Part shown: piece after piece, positions 34,696-41,738 of the stretch
How the letters are laid out: every line of letters begins with the position of its first letter
How positions within the stretch are numbered: position 1 is the first letter of the stretch
DNA from: an uncultured Eubacteriales bacterium
GTDB lineage: Bacteria; Bacillota; Clostridia; Lachnospirales; Lachnospiraceae
DNA length: 41,738 nucleotides
Direction of reading: 5' to 3'
Assembly: GCA_900548855.1 (NCBI GenBank)
Contig: URMF01000032.1
Location: 1 to 41,738, forward strand
The notes under the pieces: generated by a model
What the model saw: the letters and a program-made list of their open reading frames with translations, nothing else
The model's database searches: none
What the model was told of the DNA's origin: nothing
Program-made: the position numbers and the translations under genes

Positions 34696-36132
34696 TTGAA
34701 GCGTACATTTTTTGATAAAGTAATTTTGGTGATAATTGTGCTGCTAATCGGGGTGTTTATTGCCCTTGCAAGTTATACCACTTATGCAACGCAGAAGGTT
34801 TTGGTAGGAGAGAAGCAGAGTAACCTGATTAATGAAGCAACGCTTTTATCAGAGCAGACTATTTCCTCGTATATTCAGGGAATTACGTCTCTTGAGTATT
34901 TACAGATACGTTTTAATGAATTTGAGGATACCTTGAAAACCAGTGTGTGGTTTTTTTCGGCGGAGGGTAATTTGATTGCGGCATCCAATTCGGATAACTA
35001 TAATAGCCTGCCTAAAAATATCAAGAGCTTAGATGAGAATATTAATTTGGAAAAAGGATTTACCCAGACAGGAAATTTTAATAATATATTTGGCGGAACC
35101 ATGATTAGTATTGGAATACCGATTTACATGGAGGAGAATTTAAAGGGGTATTTGATTTTACATACCTCCATGACCGAGCTGGACAGTCTCCAGGATAATA
35201 TACTGAGTATTATGTATATGCCATTCCTGGTTATGATTCTGGTGGTGGGTATTGTGCTGGCATATCTATCCGGAACAGTGCTTCGCCCTATTGCTAGAAT
35301 TAATAATACAGCCAGAGAATATGCGAAGGGGAATTTTGAGGCAAGAACTGGGGTAAAACGAAAGGATGAGTTGGGAGAGCTTTCGGACTCCATGGAATAT
35401 ATGGCAAATGAGCTGAGCAAGCTGGATGAGTACCGCAAGAATTTTATAGCAAATATATCCCATGATTTCCGTTCGCCCCTGACATCCATTAAGGGATATC
35501 TGGAGGCAATGCTGGATGGAACCATACCAGTAGAGAAATATGACCGCTACCTGAATATTGTATTAAATGAATCCAAGCGCCTGACAAAGCTTACCACTGG
35601 TTTATTGGAGTTAAATGATTTTGATACATATGGACCGATTTTGAAGCGCCAGAGCTTTGACATTGTGGATGTAATCAAGGCGACAAGAAATACGGTAGAG
35701 GGTTTGTGTGAAGAAAAAAATATTGATTTCCGACTGAAATGTCCGGCAGAGGATACTATAGTATATGCGGATAAAATGAAGATTGGACAGGTGGTATATA
35801 ATCTGATTGATAATGCGATTAAGTTTAGTCCCAAGAATGGAAGAATTACCGTTACGGTATATGACAAAAACGGGAAATTATTTGTTTCTGTGAAGGATGA
35901 AGGGCCGGGGATTGAGAAGGATAAACAGAACAAGGTATGGGACCGCTTCTATAAGACGGACCCGTCCAGAGGCAAGGATAAACAGGGAACCGGTCTGGGC
36001 TTATCTATTACCAGGGAAATTATCAAGGCGCATAATGAGAATATTAATCTGGTTAGTACAGAGGGCGCAGGCAGTGAATTTGTATTTACACTGACAAAGG
36101 AAAGTAACCGTGAGGGTGGACAGATTGGGTAG
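34696..36132 (+). CDS. Sensor histidine kinase with extracytoplasmic sensor and HAMP domain
   Basis: The 478-residue protein has two helices (about 9-29 and 172-192) flanking an extracytoplasmic domain of about 140 residues, a HAMP domain (about 193-245), HisKA with His256 in FIANISHDFRSPLTSIKGYL and an ATPase domain (N box QVVYNLIDNAIKFSP, G1 DEGPGI, G2 GTGLGLSI). This is the PhoR/WalK-type layout without PAS. It starts with TTG at 34696; GGGGTGA lies 6-7 bases before it and no ATG gives the N-terminal helix. It is the partner of the regulator just upstream. Confidence 0.9.
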   Translation: MKRTFFDKVILVIIVLLIGVFIALASYTTYATQKVLVGEKQSNLINEATLLSEQTISSYIQGITSLEYLQIRFNEFEDTLKTSVWFFSAEGNLIAASNSDNYNSLPKNIKSLDENINLEKGFTQTGNFNNIFGGTMISIGIPIYMEENLKGYLILHTSMTELDSLQDNILSIMYMPFLVMILVVGIVLAYLSGTVLRPIARINNTAREYAKGNFEARTGVKRKDELGELSDSMEYMANELSKLDEYRKNFIANISHDFRSPLTSIKGYLEAMLDGTIPVEKYDRYLNIVLNESKRLTKLTTGLLELNDFDTYGPILKRQSFDIVDVIKATRNTVEGLCEEKNIDFRLKCPAEDTIVYADKMKIGQVVYNLIDNAIKFSPKNGRITVTVYDKNGKLFVSVKDEGPGIEKDKQNKVWDRFYKTDPSRGKDKQGTGLGLSITREIIKAHNENINLVSTEGAGSEFVFTLTKESNREGGQIG

Positions 36133-36149
36133 AATTGGGTATAGTAATG

Positions 36150-36358
36150 TAGGTAATTGCAAAACGGATTTTTTGAAAGCCTACGTTGTGCAAATGTAAC
36201 AAATATGTTTTCCGGACCGTTTGCACTTAGCCCGGAACGCAACAGTGCTAAGCTCGAAAATACCTCGCTAACCACTGGCGTTCCGGGATGTCCTGCAAAC
36301 ATAATTTGTTACATTTCCACAACTCATATTTTGAAATAATGAGTTTTGCAATTACCTA
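36150..36358. mobile_element. MITE-like element with perfect 16-bp terminal inverted repeats
   Basis: TAGGTAATTGCAAAAC at 36150-36165 is the exact reverse complement of GTTTTGCAATTACCTA at 36343-36358. The element is about 209 bases and folds further: GTTGTGCAAATGTAAC near the left matches the complement of GTTACATTTCCACAAC near the right with one mismatch, and CCCGGAACGC pairs with GCGTTCCGGG. It has no coding capacity. The ends fit a TA target duplication, as left by Tc1/mariner or IS630-type transposases, but this is inference. Copy 2 of the right end opens the window. Confidence 0.7.
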
Positions 36359-36403
36359 GTATGGTATGTCAGGAAAGGAGAGCGGATTATTCCGCGGAAG
36401 AAA

Positions 36404-37348
36404 ATGCGATTTATAAAAGAATTACGAGAAGGAGATATGATTTCGTCCATTTATTTATGTAAAGATAAAAAAATGCTGCAGACAAAGGCAGGTAAGAATT
36501 ATTATTCCATGCAGCTGCATGACAAAACCGGCTCTGTGGATGGTAAGGTGTGGGATTTGTCAAATGGAATTGAACATTTTGAGTCTATGGATTATATTCA
36601 GGTAGATGCACAGGTAACCAGTTTTCAGGGAACATTGCAGTTGAATATCCGGCGTATCCGAAAAGCAGCAGAGGGAGAATATGACCCGGTGGATTACATG
36701 CCATGCTCCAAGCGGAACCTGGATGAAATGTATGATGAGCTGGTAACCATGCTACATACGGTAAAGGAACCACATTTATTACAGCTGTTGCAGATGGTAT
36801 TTACGGAGGATGCAGATTTTATCAAGGCGTTTAAGATTCATTCTGCGGCAAAGACCATGCATCACAATTTTGCAGGGGGACTGCTGGAGCATAGCCTTTC
36901 GGTTGCCCGGTTGTGTGATTTTTATGCGAAGAGTTATCCGGCACTTAACCGCGATTTACTGGTGACTGCAGCGCTTTGCCATGACATTGGCAAGATGAAT
37001 GAGATTTCTTCTTTCCCGGAAAATGATTATACGGATGAAGGACAGCTTATCGGGCATATTGTAATGGGAACGATTATGCTGGATGAGAAGATTAAGCAGA
37101 TTGAGGGATTCCCGGTTAAACTGGCAAATGAATTGAAGCATTGCATTTTGTCCCATCATGGAGAATTGGAATATGGTTCACCAAAGAAGCCTGCGCTGAT
37201 GGAAGCAGTGGCGCTGGCATTTGCGGATAATACAGATGCAAAGCTGGAGGGCTTTGTTGAGTTGTTAGACAGCAGTAATGACAAGGGAGAGGAATGGCTG
37301 GGGTACAGCCGTATGTTTGAATCCAATGTGCGGGCAACATCCAGATAG
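36404..37348 (+). CDS. yhaM: YhaM-like 3'-5' exoribonuclease (OB fold plus HD domain)
   Basis: The 314-residue protein has an N-terminal OB-fold nucleic-acid-binding domain (about 12-85; KNYYSMQLHDKTGSVDGKVWD), then an HD phosphohydrolase domain (about 155-290) with metal ligands His163 (LLEHSLSV), His193 and Asp194 (LCHDIGK), plus a later HH (SHHGELEYGSP). The order and length match YhaM, a Mn-dependent 3'-5' exonuclease of RNA and DNA. GGAAG lies 4 bases before the ATG; just upstream a small hairpin (GCGGA-TTAT-TCCGC) separates it from AGGAAAGGAG, which could control translation. Confidence 0.92.
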   Translation: MRFIKELREGDMISSIYLCKDKKMLQTKAGKNYYSMQLHDKTGSVDGKVWDLSNGIEHFESMDYIQVDAQVTSFQGTLQLNIRRIRKAAEGEYDPVDYMPCSKRNLDEMYDELVTMLHTVKEPHLLQLLQMVFTEDADFIKAFKIHSAAKTMHHNFAGGLLEHSLSVARLCDFYAKSYPALNRDLLVTAALCHDIGKMNEISSFPENDYTDEGQLIGHIVMGTIMLDEKIKQIEGFPVKLANELKHCILSHHGELEYGSPKKPALMEAVALAFADNTDAKLEGFVELLDSSNDKGEEWLGYSRMFESNVRATSR

Positions 37349-37364
37349 GAATGGAGCGAAGAGT

Positions 37365-38126
37365 TTACCGGATTTCCTCCACATTACTAAAGGACCATGC
37401 GTGAATGTTGATTTCAATAATCGGAGTACCACAGTATTCGCAGAATTTTGCACCCAGTGAGGAGAGTGGGGCACCGCAGTTTGGACAGTTAACCCCTAAT
37501 GCATTGTCCAGCTCGTTTTCTACCAGATTGCGGTCCTGAATATAGATTAAATCCGTATTGTATTTGGTCTGGTACTTGTATTCTTTGGAGCCATCCTTTA
37601 TGGTGGAGGAGTTGTCTGTAATATAGTGATAGCATTCAAGAGCGGACTGGAAGGTGATAATACATCTTCCAGCCGTTTTTCTGTATTGGCAGATTTCTGT
37701 CCGGTGTATTTTAATCTGGTCAAAATGTTCTCGTAAATCCTGATTGGAAAGCATCTGAATATAATCTTCCAGCTGTTGTTTTAATTCTGTATTTCCATCC
37801 TTCAGCAACCCAGGGTTCTTTGCAGTTATTGCCTGTAAATATCCGGTTAATACATTGTTGGCACGTTCCTTCATTTCATCATATTGAAAATCCGGGAAAT
37901 CAGATACAATCTTTGGCAGAAGCAGGCTGGTCATAGCGGAAACGGATTTGGGCGTTGTGGAGTATTCCTGTTTCATCTGTTTGGCAGCCTGTGTAATATC
38001 CGAGGTGCCGAAAAGTGCGCTGGACACCTCCCTGGTCTTTTTCTGGAGATAGCGTACCCCGCAGTAAGCTGCAATAATAATGGCAAGAATAAGGATTAAA
38101 ATAATGATAATTGGTATGTATTTCAT
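37365..38126 (-). CDS. Tim44-like membrane protein with C-terminal zinc ribbon
   Basis: The protein of about 253 residues has one N-terminal hydrophobic helix (about 3-24), a linker, a Tim44-like alpha-beta domain (about 65-205) and a zinc ribbon NCPNCGAPL-x-CEYCGTPI (about 212-235). It matches the zinc-ribbon/transport-domain proteins often found with TFIIB-type zinc-ribbon and SPFH genes in Clostridia, as here. The ATG at 38126 has GGAGG 5 bases upstream; an earlier in-frame ATG at 38153 would lie inside the previous gene's end. The function is not established; membrane quality control is a guess. Confidence 0.82.
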   Translation of the reverse strand: MKYIPIIIILILILAIIIAAYCGVRYLQKKTREVSSALFGTSDITQAAKQMKQEYSTTPKSVSAMTSLLLPKIVSDFPDFQYDEMKERANNVLTGYLQAITAKNPGLLKDGNTELKQQLEDYIQMLSNQDLREHFDQIKIHRTEICQYRKTAGRCIITFQSALECYHYITDNSSTIKDGSKEYKYQTKYNTDLIYIQDRNLVENELDNALGVNCPNCGAPLSSLGAKFCEYCGTPIIEINIHAWSFSNVEEIR

Positions 38127-38143
38127 AAAGCCTCCATGTAATC

Positions 38144-39244
38144 TTAGTTCCATACACCAAGGTAGTAGAGAATAGCAATCACTGCGATGATTCCCACTAC
38201 GGTAATAATGACTTTTGGAACAGAAATTGGTGTTTTTCCGGCAACCTTTCCGGTTTGCCCGTTTACCATAAACTGATATACCTGGTCGTTGTATTTGAAG
38301 TTGGATACCCAGATAGGTAATAACAAATACTTGTATGTAATGTTGCTGAAGTCGGTTCCAAGTCTTATATTACGGACACGGTCTGCATGGTGTTCCTGCC
38401 TGATTTTGTCGGAAACATGGCGTTTTAACTTCTCTTTAATAGAAGACATGGCGTTTGTCCAGGCATCCTTAAGTCCAAGAGAGTAGCGTTCCGCAACAAA
38501 GCCGGCAATGTATTCCGGTTTGTAGGATTTGTTATTTTCCGTATCAAAGGGTTCCAGTTTGCGGAGCATAGACATGTCATGGTTTTTGGAAGCAAGAACC
38601 AGCTCGTCATTGATAAATTCCTTATACGTACCGGAAGTTCTGTGCCAGTCGGTTTCTGTATGGGTATTGCCGTTCCGGTCATTTCTTGTGTGGTCGATAC
38701 CATATTCACCCTGATAGGAAGAAAAGGTATCGGTATCAAAGGTCCAGTAAGGTAAGTAAATGCCTTTAAAACGCTTTGGCTTTGCACTGTCTTTGGCGAG
38801 CTTTGGACAGAACCATCTGCGCTTAATCCATTTCTGGAATAATTCAGAAGCCTGTTTGTCACTGATTTTAAAGGGAACAACACCGCCCGGTGCCATGGTA
38901 TCCTGGTCGTTGGCATCCATAACCTGGTTAGAGCCGCAGAATGGGCAGACAGCGGAGGTCTGCAAGGCATCATAAATGGATTCGGCACCACAGGCTTTAC
39001 AGAGAACCGTCTTGGTCTCTACACCCCAGTCACGGTTGGCAGTATGCTCGGCGGTATAAAAGTCAAGCTCCTCCGCTTTCTTTGGTTTGTCCTCCTGTAC
39101 TTTAATGGTTTCTTCGTAATCGCAATATGGACACTTCAGATTGCCGGTAGCAGGGTCAAAGTCCATAACACCGCCGCATTGGGGACATTTTTTGTCAGTT
39201 TCTTCTTTTGTGTCCACGATATTTATATCATTAAAATCGTCCAT
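38144..39244 (-). CDS. TFIIB-type zinc-ribbon membrane protein
   Basis: The 366-residue protein carries two N-terminal zinc ribbons (CPQCGG-x-CPYCDY, about 20-45; CKACGAES-x-CPFCGSN, about 80-103), a long soluble region rich in aromatic residues (about 110-330; PYWTFDTDTFSSYQGEYG) and one C-terminal helix (about 343-362). It is a tail-anchored protein with the zinc ribbons in the cytoplasm. The family is widespread in Clostridia next to SPFH and Tim44-like zinc-ribbon proteins, but its role is not known. It ends 18 bases before the start of the Tim44-like gene and the two are probably co-transcribed. GGAGGAG precedes the ATG. Confidence 0.82.
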   Translation of the reverse strand: MDDFNDINIVDTKEETDKKCPQCGGVMDFDPATGNLKCPYCDYEETIKVQEDKPKKAEELDFYTAEHTANRDWGVETKTVLCKACGAESIYDALQTSAVCPFCGSNQVMDANDQDTMAPGGVVPFKISDKQASELFQKWIKRRWFCPKLAKDSAKPKRFKGIYLPYWTFDTDTFSSYQGEYGIDHTRNDRNGNTHTETDWHRTSGTYKEFINDELVLASKNHDMSMLRKLEPFDTENNKSYKPEYIAGFVAERYSLGLKDAWTNAMSSIKEKLKRHVSDKIRQEHHADRVRNIRLGTDFSNITYKYLLLPIWVSNFKYNDQVYQFMVNGQTGKVAGKTPISVPKVIITVVGIIAVIAILYYLGVWN

Positions 39245-39297
39245 AAATCTTCTCCTCCCTGGGAAATTCCGTTAAAGTAATATCAAATCGAACCGTG

Positions 39298-39735
39298 TTA
39301 TTCAAGCCATTGAACAAAAGCGGTTTTATCCGTACTATTATATCCTGCATTTCTATAAAACTTAAGAGTTGCTTCTTCCTTTGAACCAGTAAGCAGCATC
39401 ATTTTATAACAGTTGGATTTTTTTGATATTTCCTTGGCATAGTTTAAGCATTCTGTCGCATATCCTTTTCCACGATACTCTACATGGGTAACTACGTTTT
39501 CTATAAATGCGTATGGCCTGATATTCCTTGTTAAATTGGGAATAATCACACAAACACAGGATGATACGATTTTTTCATCTATCACATTAACAATAATATG
39601 ATGGTTTTCATCTTGAATGATGGTATTCCATGTATCTTTTAAATGTCCTGTCATTTCTGGGATTGATTCCTCATGCAAATATAAATACAATTCTAACAGT
39701 TCGTTCAGTTCATTTTCGTTGATTTCTCTAATCAT
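39298..39735 (-). CDS. GNAT-family N-acetyltransferase
   Basis: The protein (145 residues from this start, 158 from an ATG at 39774) has the acetyl-CoA-binding motif A in VEYRGKGYATECLNYA, preceded by a strand with IENVVTH, and motif B MLLTGSKEEATLKFYRNAGY, which are the defining GNAT elements. It transfers an acetyl group to an amine; the substrate cannot be predicted. The ATG at 39735 is preferred because it matches family starts (MIREINENEL) and GGAGGA lies 13 bases upstream, though this spacing is long. The hairpin 39777-39823 lies just upstream, between it and the SPFH gene. Confidence 0.85.
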   Translation of the reverse strand: MIREINENELNELLELYLYLHEESIPEMTGHLKDTWNTIIQDENHHIIVNVIDEKIVSSCVCVIIPNLTRNIRPYAFIENVVTHVEYRGKGYATECLNYAKEISKKSNCYKMMLLTGSKEEATLKFYRNAGYNSTDKTAFVQWLE

Positions 39736-39776
39736 ATTATCAACGTGTTCCTCCATAAATTTCAATTTTGGCATTG

Positions 39777-39823
39777 CCTGAAAACGAGAGAAACCCGCTC
39801 AATAGGTTTCTCTCGTTTTCAGG
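39777..39823. terminator. Strong symmetrical hairpin between the SPFH and acetyltransferase genes
   Basis: CCTGAAAACGAGAGAAACC (39777-39795) pairs perfectly over 19 bp with GGTTTCTCTCGTTTTCAGG (39805-39823), loop of 9 bases. It lies 10 bases after the SPFH stop codon on the minus strand. There is no clear T run, so it is either a weak or a processing/stability hairpin; it still probably separates the two transcripts. Confidence 0.6.
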
Positions 39824-39832
39824 GTGCATTAT

Positions 39833-41203
39833 TTATTGGACATCATTCTCATCAAAAACGTCTCCGCACTCCGGACAGAATTTTGGCGGATTATGTGGGT
39901 CGGCAGGTGTCCATCCACATTTATCACAACGATATAGAGGTGCATCCGCAGGCTTCTTAGCACCGCATTCCTGGCAGAATTTACCTTGATTTACGGCGCC
40001 GCAGGAGCAGGTCCAGCCCTCGACAGGAGCAGGCTTCTTAGCACCACATTCCACACAGAATTTACCGGTGTTCACCTTACCGCAGGAACAGGTCCAGGTA
40101 TCAGTAGAAACTTCAGCAGCTGAGGCTGCAGGTGCAGATGGAGCTGGACTTGGTGAGGTCGGAGTTGGATTGACAGGTGGAGTGTTGTTCTGCTGCTGAC
40201 CCATTGCAAACAATGCATTGGCATCCATACCTCCCGCCTGGGTAGCCATATTCATACCGGCAAATGCCATCATAGGTCCGGTGGAGGTGTTAGAAGCAGC
40301 AGACTTCATAGCCTCTGCCTGTGCACCGACAAGCGTTGCTGCTGCCATATTGGGATTGCGAAGGACTGCGCTCTTCTGCAGATCCTTGATCATCTTCTCA
40401 TCTTCCTCAGATGCCTTCATGGAATTAACACCGAAGGAAACGATCTCAATACCTCTGAGCTGTGCCCATTTCTCAGAAAGGACATCATTCAGGGCATCTG
40501 CCAGCTCCATGGTATGTGCGGGTACTTCACTGTAACGGACACCCATGGCGGAAATCTTTGCAAATGCAGGCTGCAATGCTGTCATAAGCTCTGTTTTTAA
40601 CTGGCTGTCAATCTCTCTTCTCTCATAATCCTCTGTCACATTGCCGCAGACATGGGTATAGAAAAGAATGGGGTCTGTAATATGATAGGAATATTCACCA
40701 TTGCAGCGGATGGCAATATCAATATCAAGACCGATGTTATTATCTACTACACGGAACGGTACCGGACTTGCCGTACCGTATTTATTTCCCATAATTTCCT
40801 TGGTATTAAAGAAATATACCCTCTGATCCTTGGCTGTATCTCCGGCAAAGGTGATACGTTTTCCAAAGGTCTTAAAGGAATTCACAATATTATCTCCAAG
40901 CTTGCCATAGAAGATACTGGGCTCTGTGGAAGCATCATAAGTAAATTCTCCTGCCTCCGCACAGATCTCAACGACCTTACCCTGATCCACGATGATCATA
41001 CACTGTCCTTCATTGACAGCGATCACGGAACCATTGGAAATGATATTTTCATCCCCCTTGTTATTGGCAGCACGCCCCTTGGTTCTTCTGTGTCCCTTGG
41101 TTACCAGTACATCTGACTCCAGTGCATCACAATAGAAATACTCGCGCCACTGATCCTCCAGAACCCCTCCTGCTGCACCTTTGATTGCTTTGATTAATCC
41201 CAT
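39833..41203 (-). CDS. SPFH-domain protein with three C-terminal zinc ribbons (YdjI-like)
   Basis: The 456-residue protein has an SPFH/band-7 domain (about 20-300; VIAVNEGQCMIIVDQGKVVEI, YFFNTKEIMGNKYGTASPVP, GIEIVSFGVNSMKASEEDEK), an Ala/Gly/Met-rich and Pro/Ser-rich linker (about 300-365) and three zinc ribbons: CSCGKVN-x-CVECG, CSCGAVN-x-CQECG and CDKCGWT-x-CPECG. The layout matches YdjI-like proteins of Bacillus and Clostridia (formerly called virion-core-like), which form membrane-associated assemblies linked to envelope stress. It has no membrane helix. A good promoter and 5' hairpin precede it, with CGGAGGA as ribosome site. Confidence 0.92.
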   Translation of the reverse strand: MGLIKAIKGAAGGVLEDQWREYFYCDALESDVLVTKGHRRTKGRAANNKGDENIISNGSVIAVNEGQCMIIVDQGKVVEICAEAGEFTYDASTEPSIFYGKLGDNIVNSFKTFGKRITFAGDTAKDQRVYFFNTKEIMGNKYGTASPVPFRVVDNNIGLDIDIAIRCNGEYSYHITDPILFYTHVCGNVTEDYERREIDSQLKTELMTALQPAFAKISAMGVRYSEVPAHTMELADALNDVLSEKWAQLRGIEIVSFGVNSMKASEEDEKMIKDLQKSAVLRNPNMAAATLVGAQAEAMKSAASNTSTGPMMAFAGMNMATQAGGMDANALFAMGQQQNNTPPVNPTPTSPSPAPSAPAASAAEVSTDTWTCSCGKVNTGKFCVECGAKKPAPVEGWTCSCGAVNQGKFCQECGAKKPADAPLYRCDKCGWTPADPHNPPKFCPECGDVFDENDVQ

Positions 41204-41228
41204 TTTACAGTCCTCCGTTTTGTATTAT

Positions 41229-41257
41229 GGGGAAGCCGGCGGTTCACTGACTTCCCC
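41229..41257 (-). other. Hairpin in the 5' untranslated region of the SPFH gene
   Basis: GGGGAAG (41229-41235) pairs with CTTCCCC (41251-41257) around a 15-base loop that holds a GCCGGC core. It lies about 25 bases before the start codon and just upstream of CGGAGGA. It could stabilise the messenger or tune translation. Confidence 0.5.
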
Positions 41258-41316
41258 ACGCATTCGACATTCCGTTTTATCTTATGTCCGGTATGTCCCC
41301 CTGTATGTCTTATATT

Positions 41317-41345
41317 ATTATATCTATTTTGAAAGCTTCTGTCTA
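41317..41345 (-). promoter_or_regulatory. Sigma-A promoter for the SPFH gene
   Basis: On the minus strand TAGACA (41345-41340) and a consensus TATAAT (41322-41317) are spaced by 17 bases. The start codon lies about 114 bases downstream, after the hairpin at 41229-41257. Confidence 0.75.
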
Positions 41346-41410
41346 TACACTTTCCGTCCCGTCATTGCTATTCCTGACAGCATTTTATTTCCTTCTTCCC
41401 TGCTTCTTCC

Positions 41411-41738
41411 TTACCTGCATGCTTTTTCTGCAAATTCAGTTGTCACCAGAGCCTCATAGGGCACTCTTTCCGGCAGCTCCCCGGCTTCTTCCAGGATATT
41501 CTGCAGCAGTATAAAGGCATCCTCCTCAAAGACCAGATCTGTTTTCCAGGTATCCTGATCGTAATAACGCTTCACGATCCTTTCCAGCGTCTCCACCTCT
41601 GTTTCCTCAAATTGAGGGGCGATCACCACTGCAATTTCCTCCGGTGTATGGCTGTTCACATAATCCATCCCCATTTGCAGAGCATTGGTAAATGCCTGGA
41701 TCACATCCGGGTTCTCTTCGATATAGCTTTTTCTTGCG
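41411..41738 (-). CDS. ABC transporter substrate-binding protein, SsuA/Thi5-like (C-terminal part)
   Basis: Only the last 109 or so residues are in the window; the gene begins beyond the right edge. The sequence YIEENPDVIQAFTNALQMGM followed by helical segments and a WKTDLVFEEDAF stretch is the usual end of NMT1/Thi5-like and SsuA-type substrate-binding proteins, which take up sulfonates, nitrate or thiamine precursors. The rest of the ABC system should lie to the right. The substrate cannot be decided from this part. No hairpin with a T run is seen after the stop codon. Confidence 0.8.
   Translation of the reverse strand, partial: ARKSYIEENPDVIQAFTNALQMGMDYVNSHTPEEIAVVIAPQFEETEVETLERIVKRYYDQDTWKTDLVFEEDAFILLQNILEEAGELPERVPYEALVTTEFAEKACR

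Noticed and set aside
36157..36339. 60-codon frame inside the inverted-repeat element
   Set aside because: It follows from palindromic non-coding sequence, lacks a ribosome site and resembles no protein.

Overview
The window looks like chromosomal DNA of a low-to-middle GC Gram-positive anaerobe of the Clostridia, most likely Lachnospiraceae. This rests on AGGAGG-type ribosome binding sites, frequent two-component/ABC cassettes, Big_2-type and zinc-ribbon proteins of the kind common in that family, and spore-former-type housekeeping neighbours (mutS2, trmL, yhaM, a VanW/G5 protein). No rRNA, tRNA, CRISPR array, phage or full-length insertion sequence was seen.

Layout. 1-261: right end of a short inverted-repeat element, a rho-independent terminator and a clean sigma-A promoter. 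262-3372 (+): VOC protein, response regulator, a histidine kinase broken by a one-base frameshift in a T run, then a small membrane protein coupled to a YbjQ-like protein. 3417-4412 (-): secreted Big_2/amidase_3 cell-wall hydrolase. 4590-8068 (+): ECF sigma factor, six-helix membrane protein, ABC-2 ATPase and permease, probably one operon. 8016-8291 (-): truncated Ser/Thr kinase remnant. 8448-10178 (+): secreted DUF6273-like protein whose 34-codon stretch is strikingly rich in NNY codons, as expected of a diversity-generating-retroelement (DGR) variable region. 10331-12064 (+): membrane GGDEF protein. 15520-12109 (-): response regulator, BcrA-type ATPase with an E-loop, permease and histidine kinase, a peptide-antibiotic sensing/resistance cassette, with four phased direct repeats before the ATPase. 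15915-19007 (+): MacB/LolD-type ATPase and FtsX permease. 19094-22619 (+): EamA transporter and YfhO-family membrane protein, the latter overlapping convergently by 60 bases with a beta-propeller protein that is paired with a second ECF sigma factor (25267-22560, -). 25358-26681: TPR-like lipoprotein/membrane protein, a 37-residue membrane peptide, two palindromic direct repeats and a terminator.

26682-37348 (+) is a dense run of more conserved genes: VanW/G5 protein, HypE/AIR-synthase-like protein, Lrp/AsnC regulator and class I aminotransferase joined by 4-base overlaps or coupled starts, then trmL, mutS2, a PhoPR/VicRK-like two-component pair, a 209-bp inverted-repeat element and yhaM. 41738-37365 (-) holds the end of an SsuA/Thi5-like solute-binding protein, an SPFH/zinc-ribbon protein, a GNAT acetyltransferase, a TFIIB-type zinc-ribbon membrane protein and a Tim44-like zinc-ribbon protein.

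Main points of interest: the DGR-like hypervariable segment (no reverse transcriptase or template repeat lies in the window), the two related inverted-repeat elements, the homopolymer frameshift in the sensor kinase, the phased operator-like repeats, and two ECF sigma modules with non-standard membrane partners.
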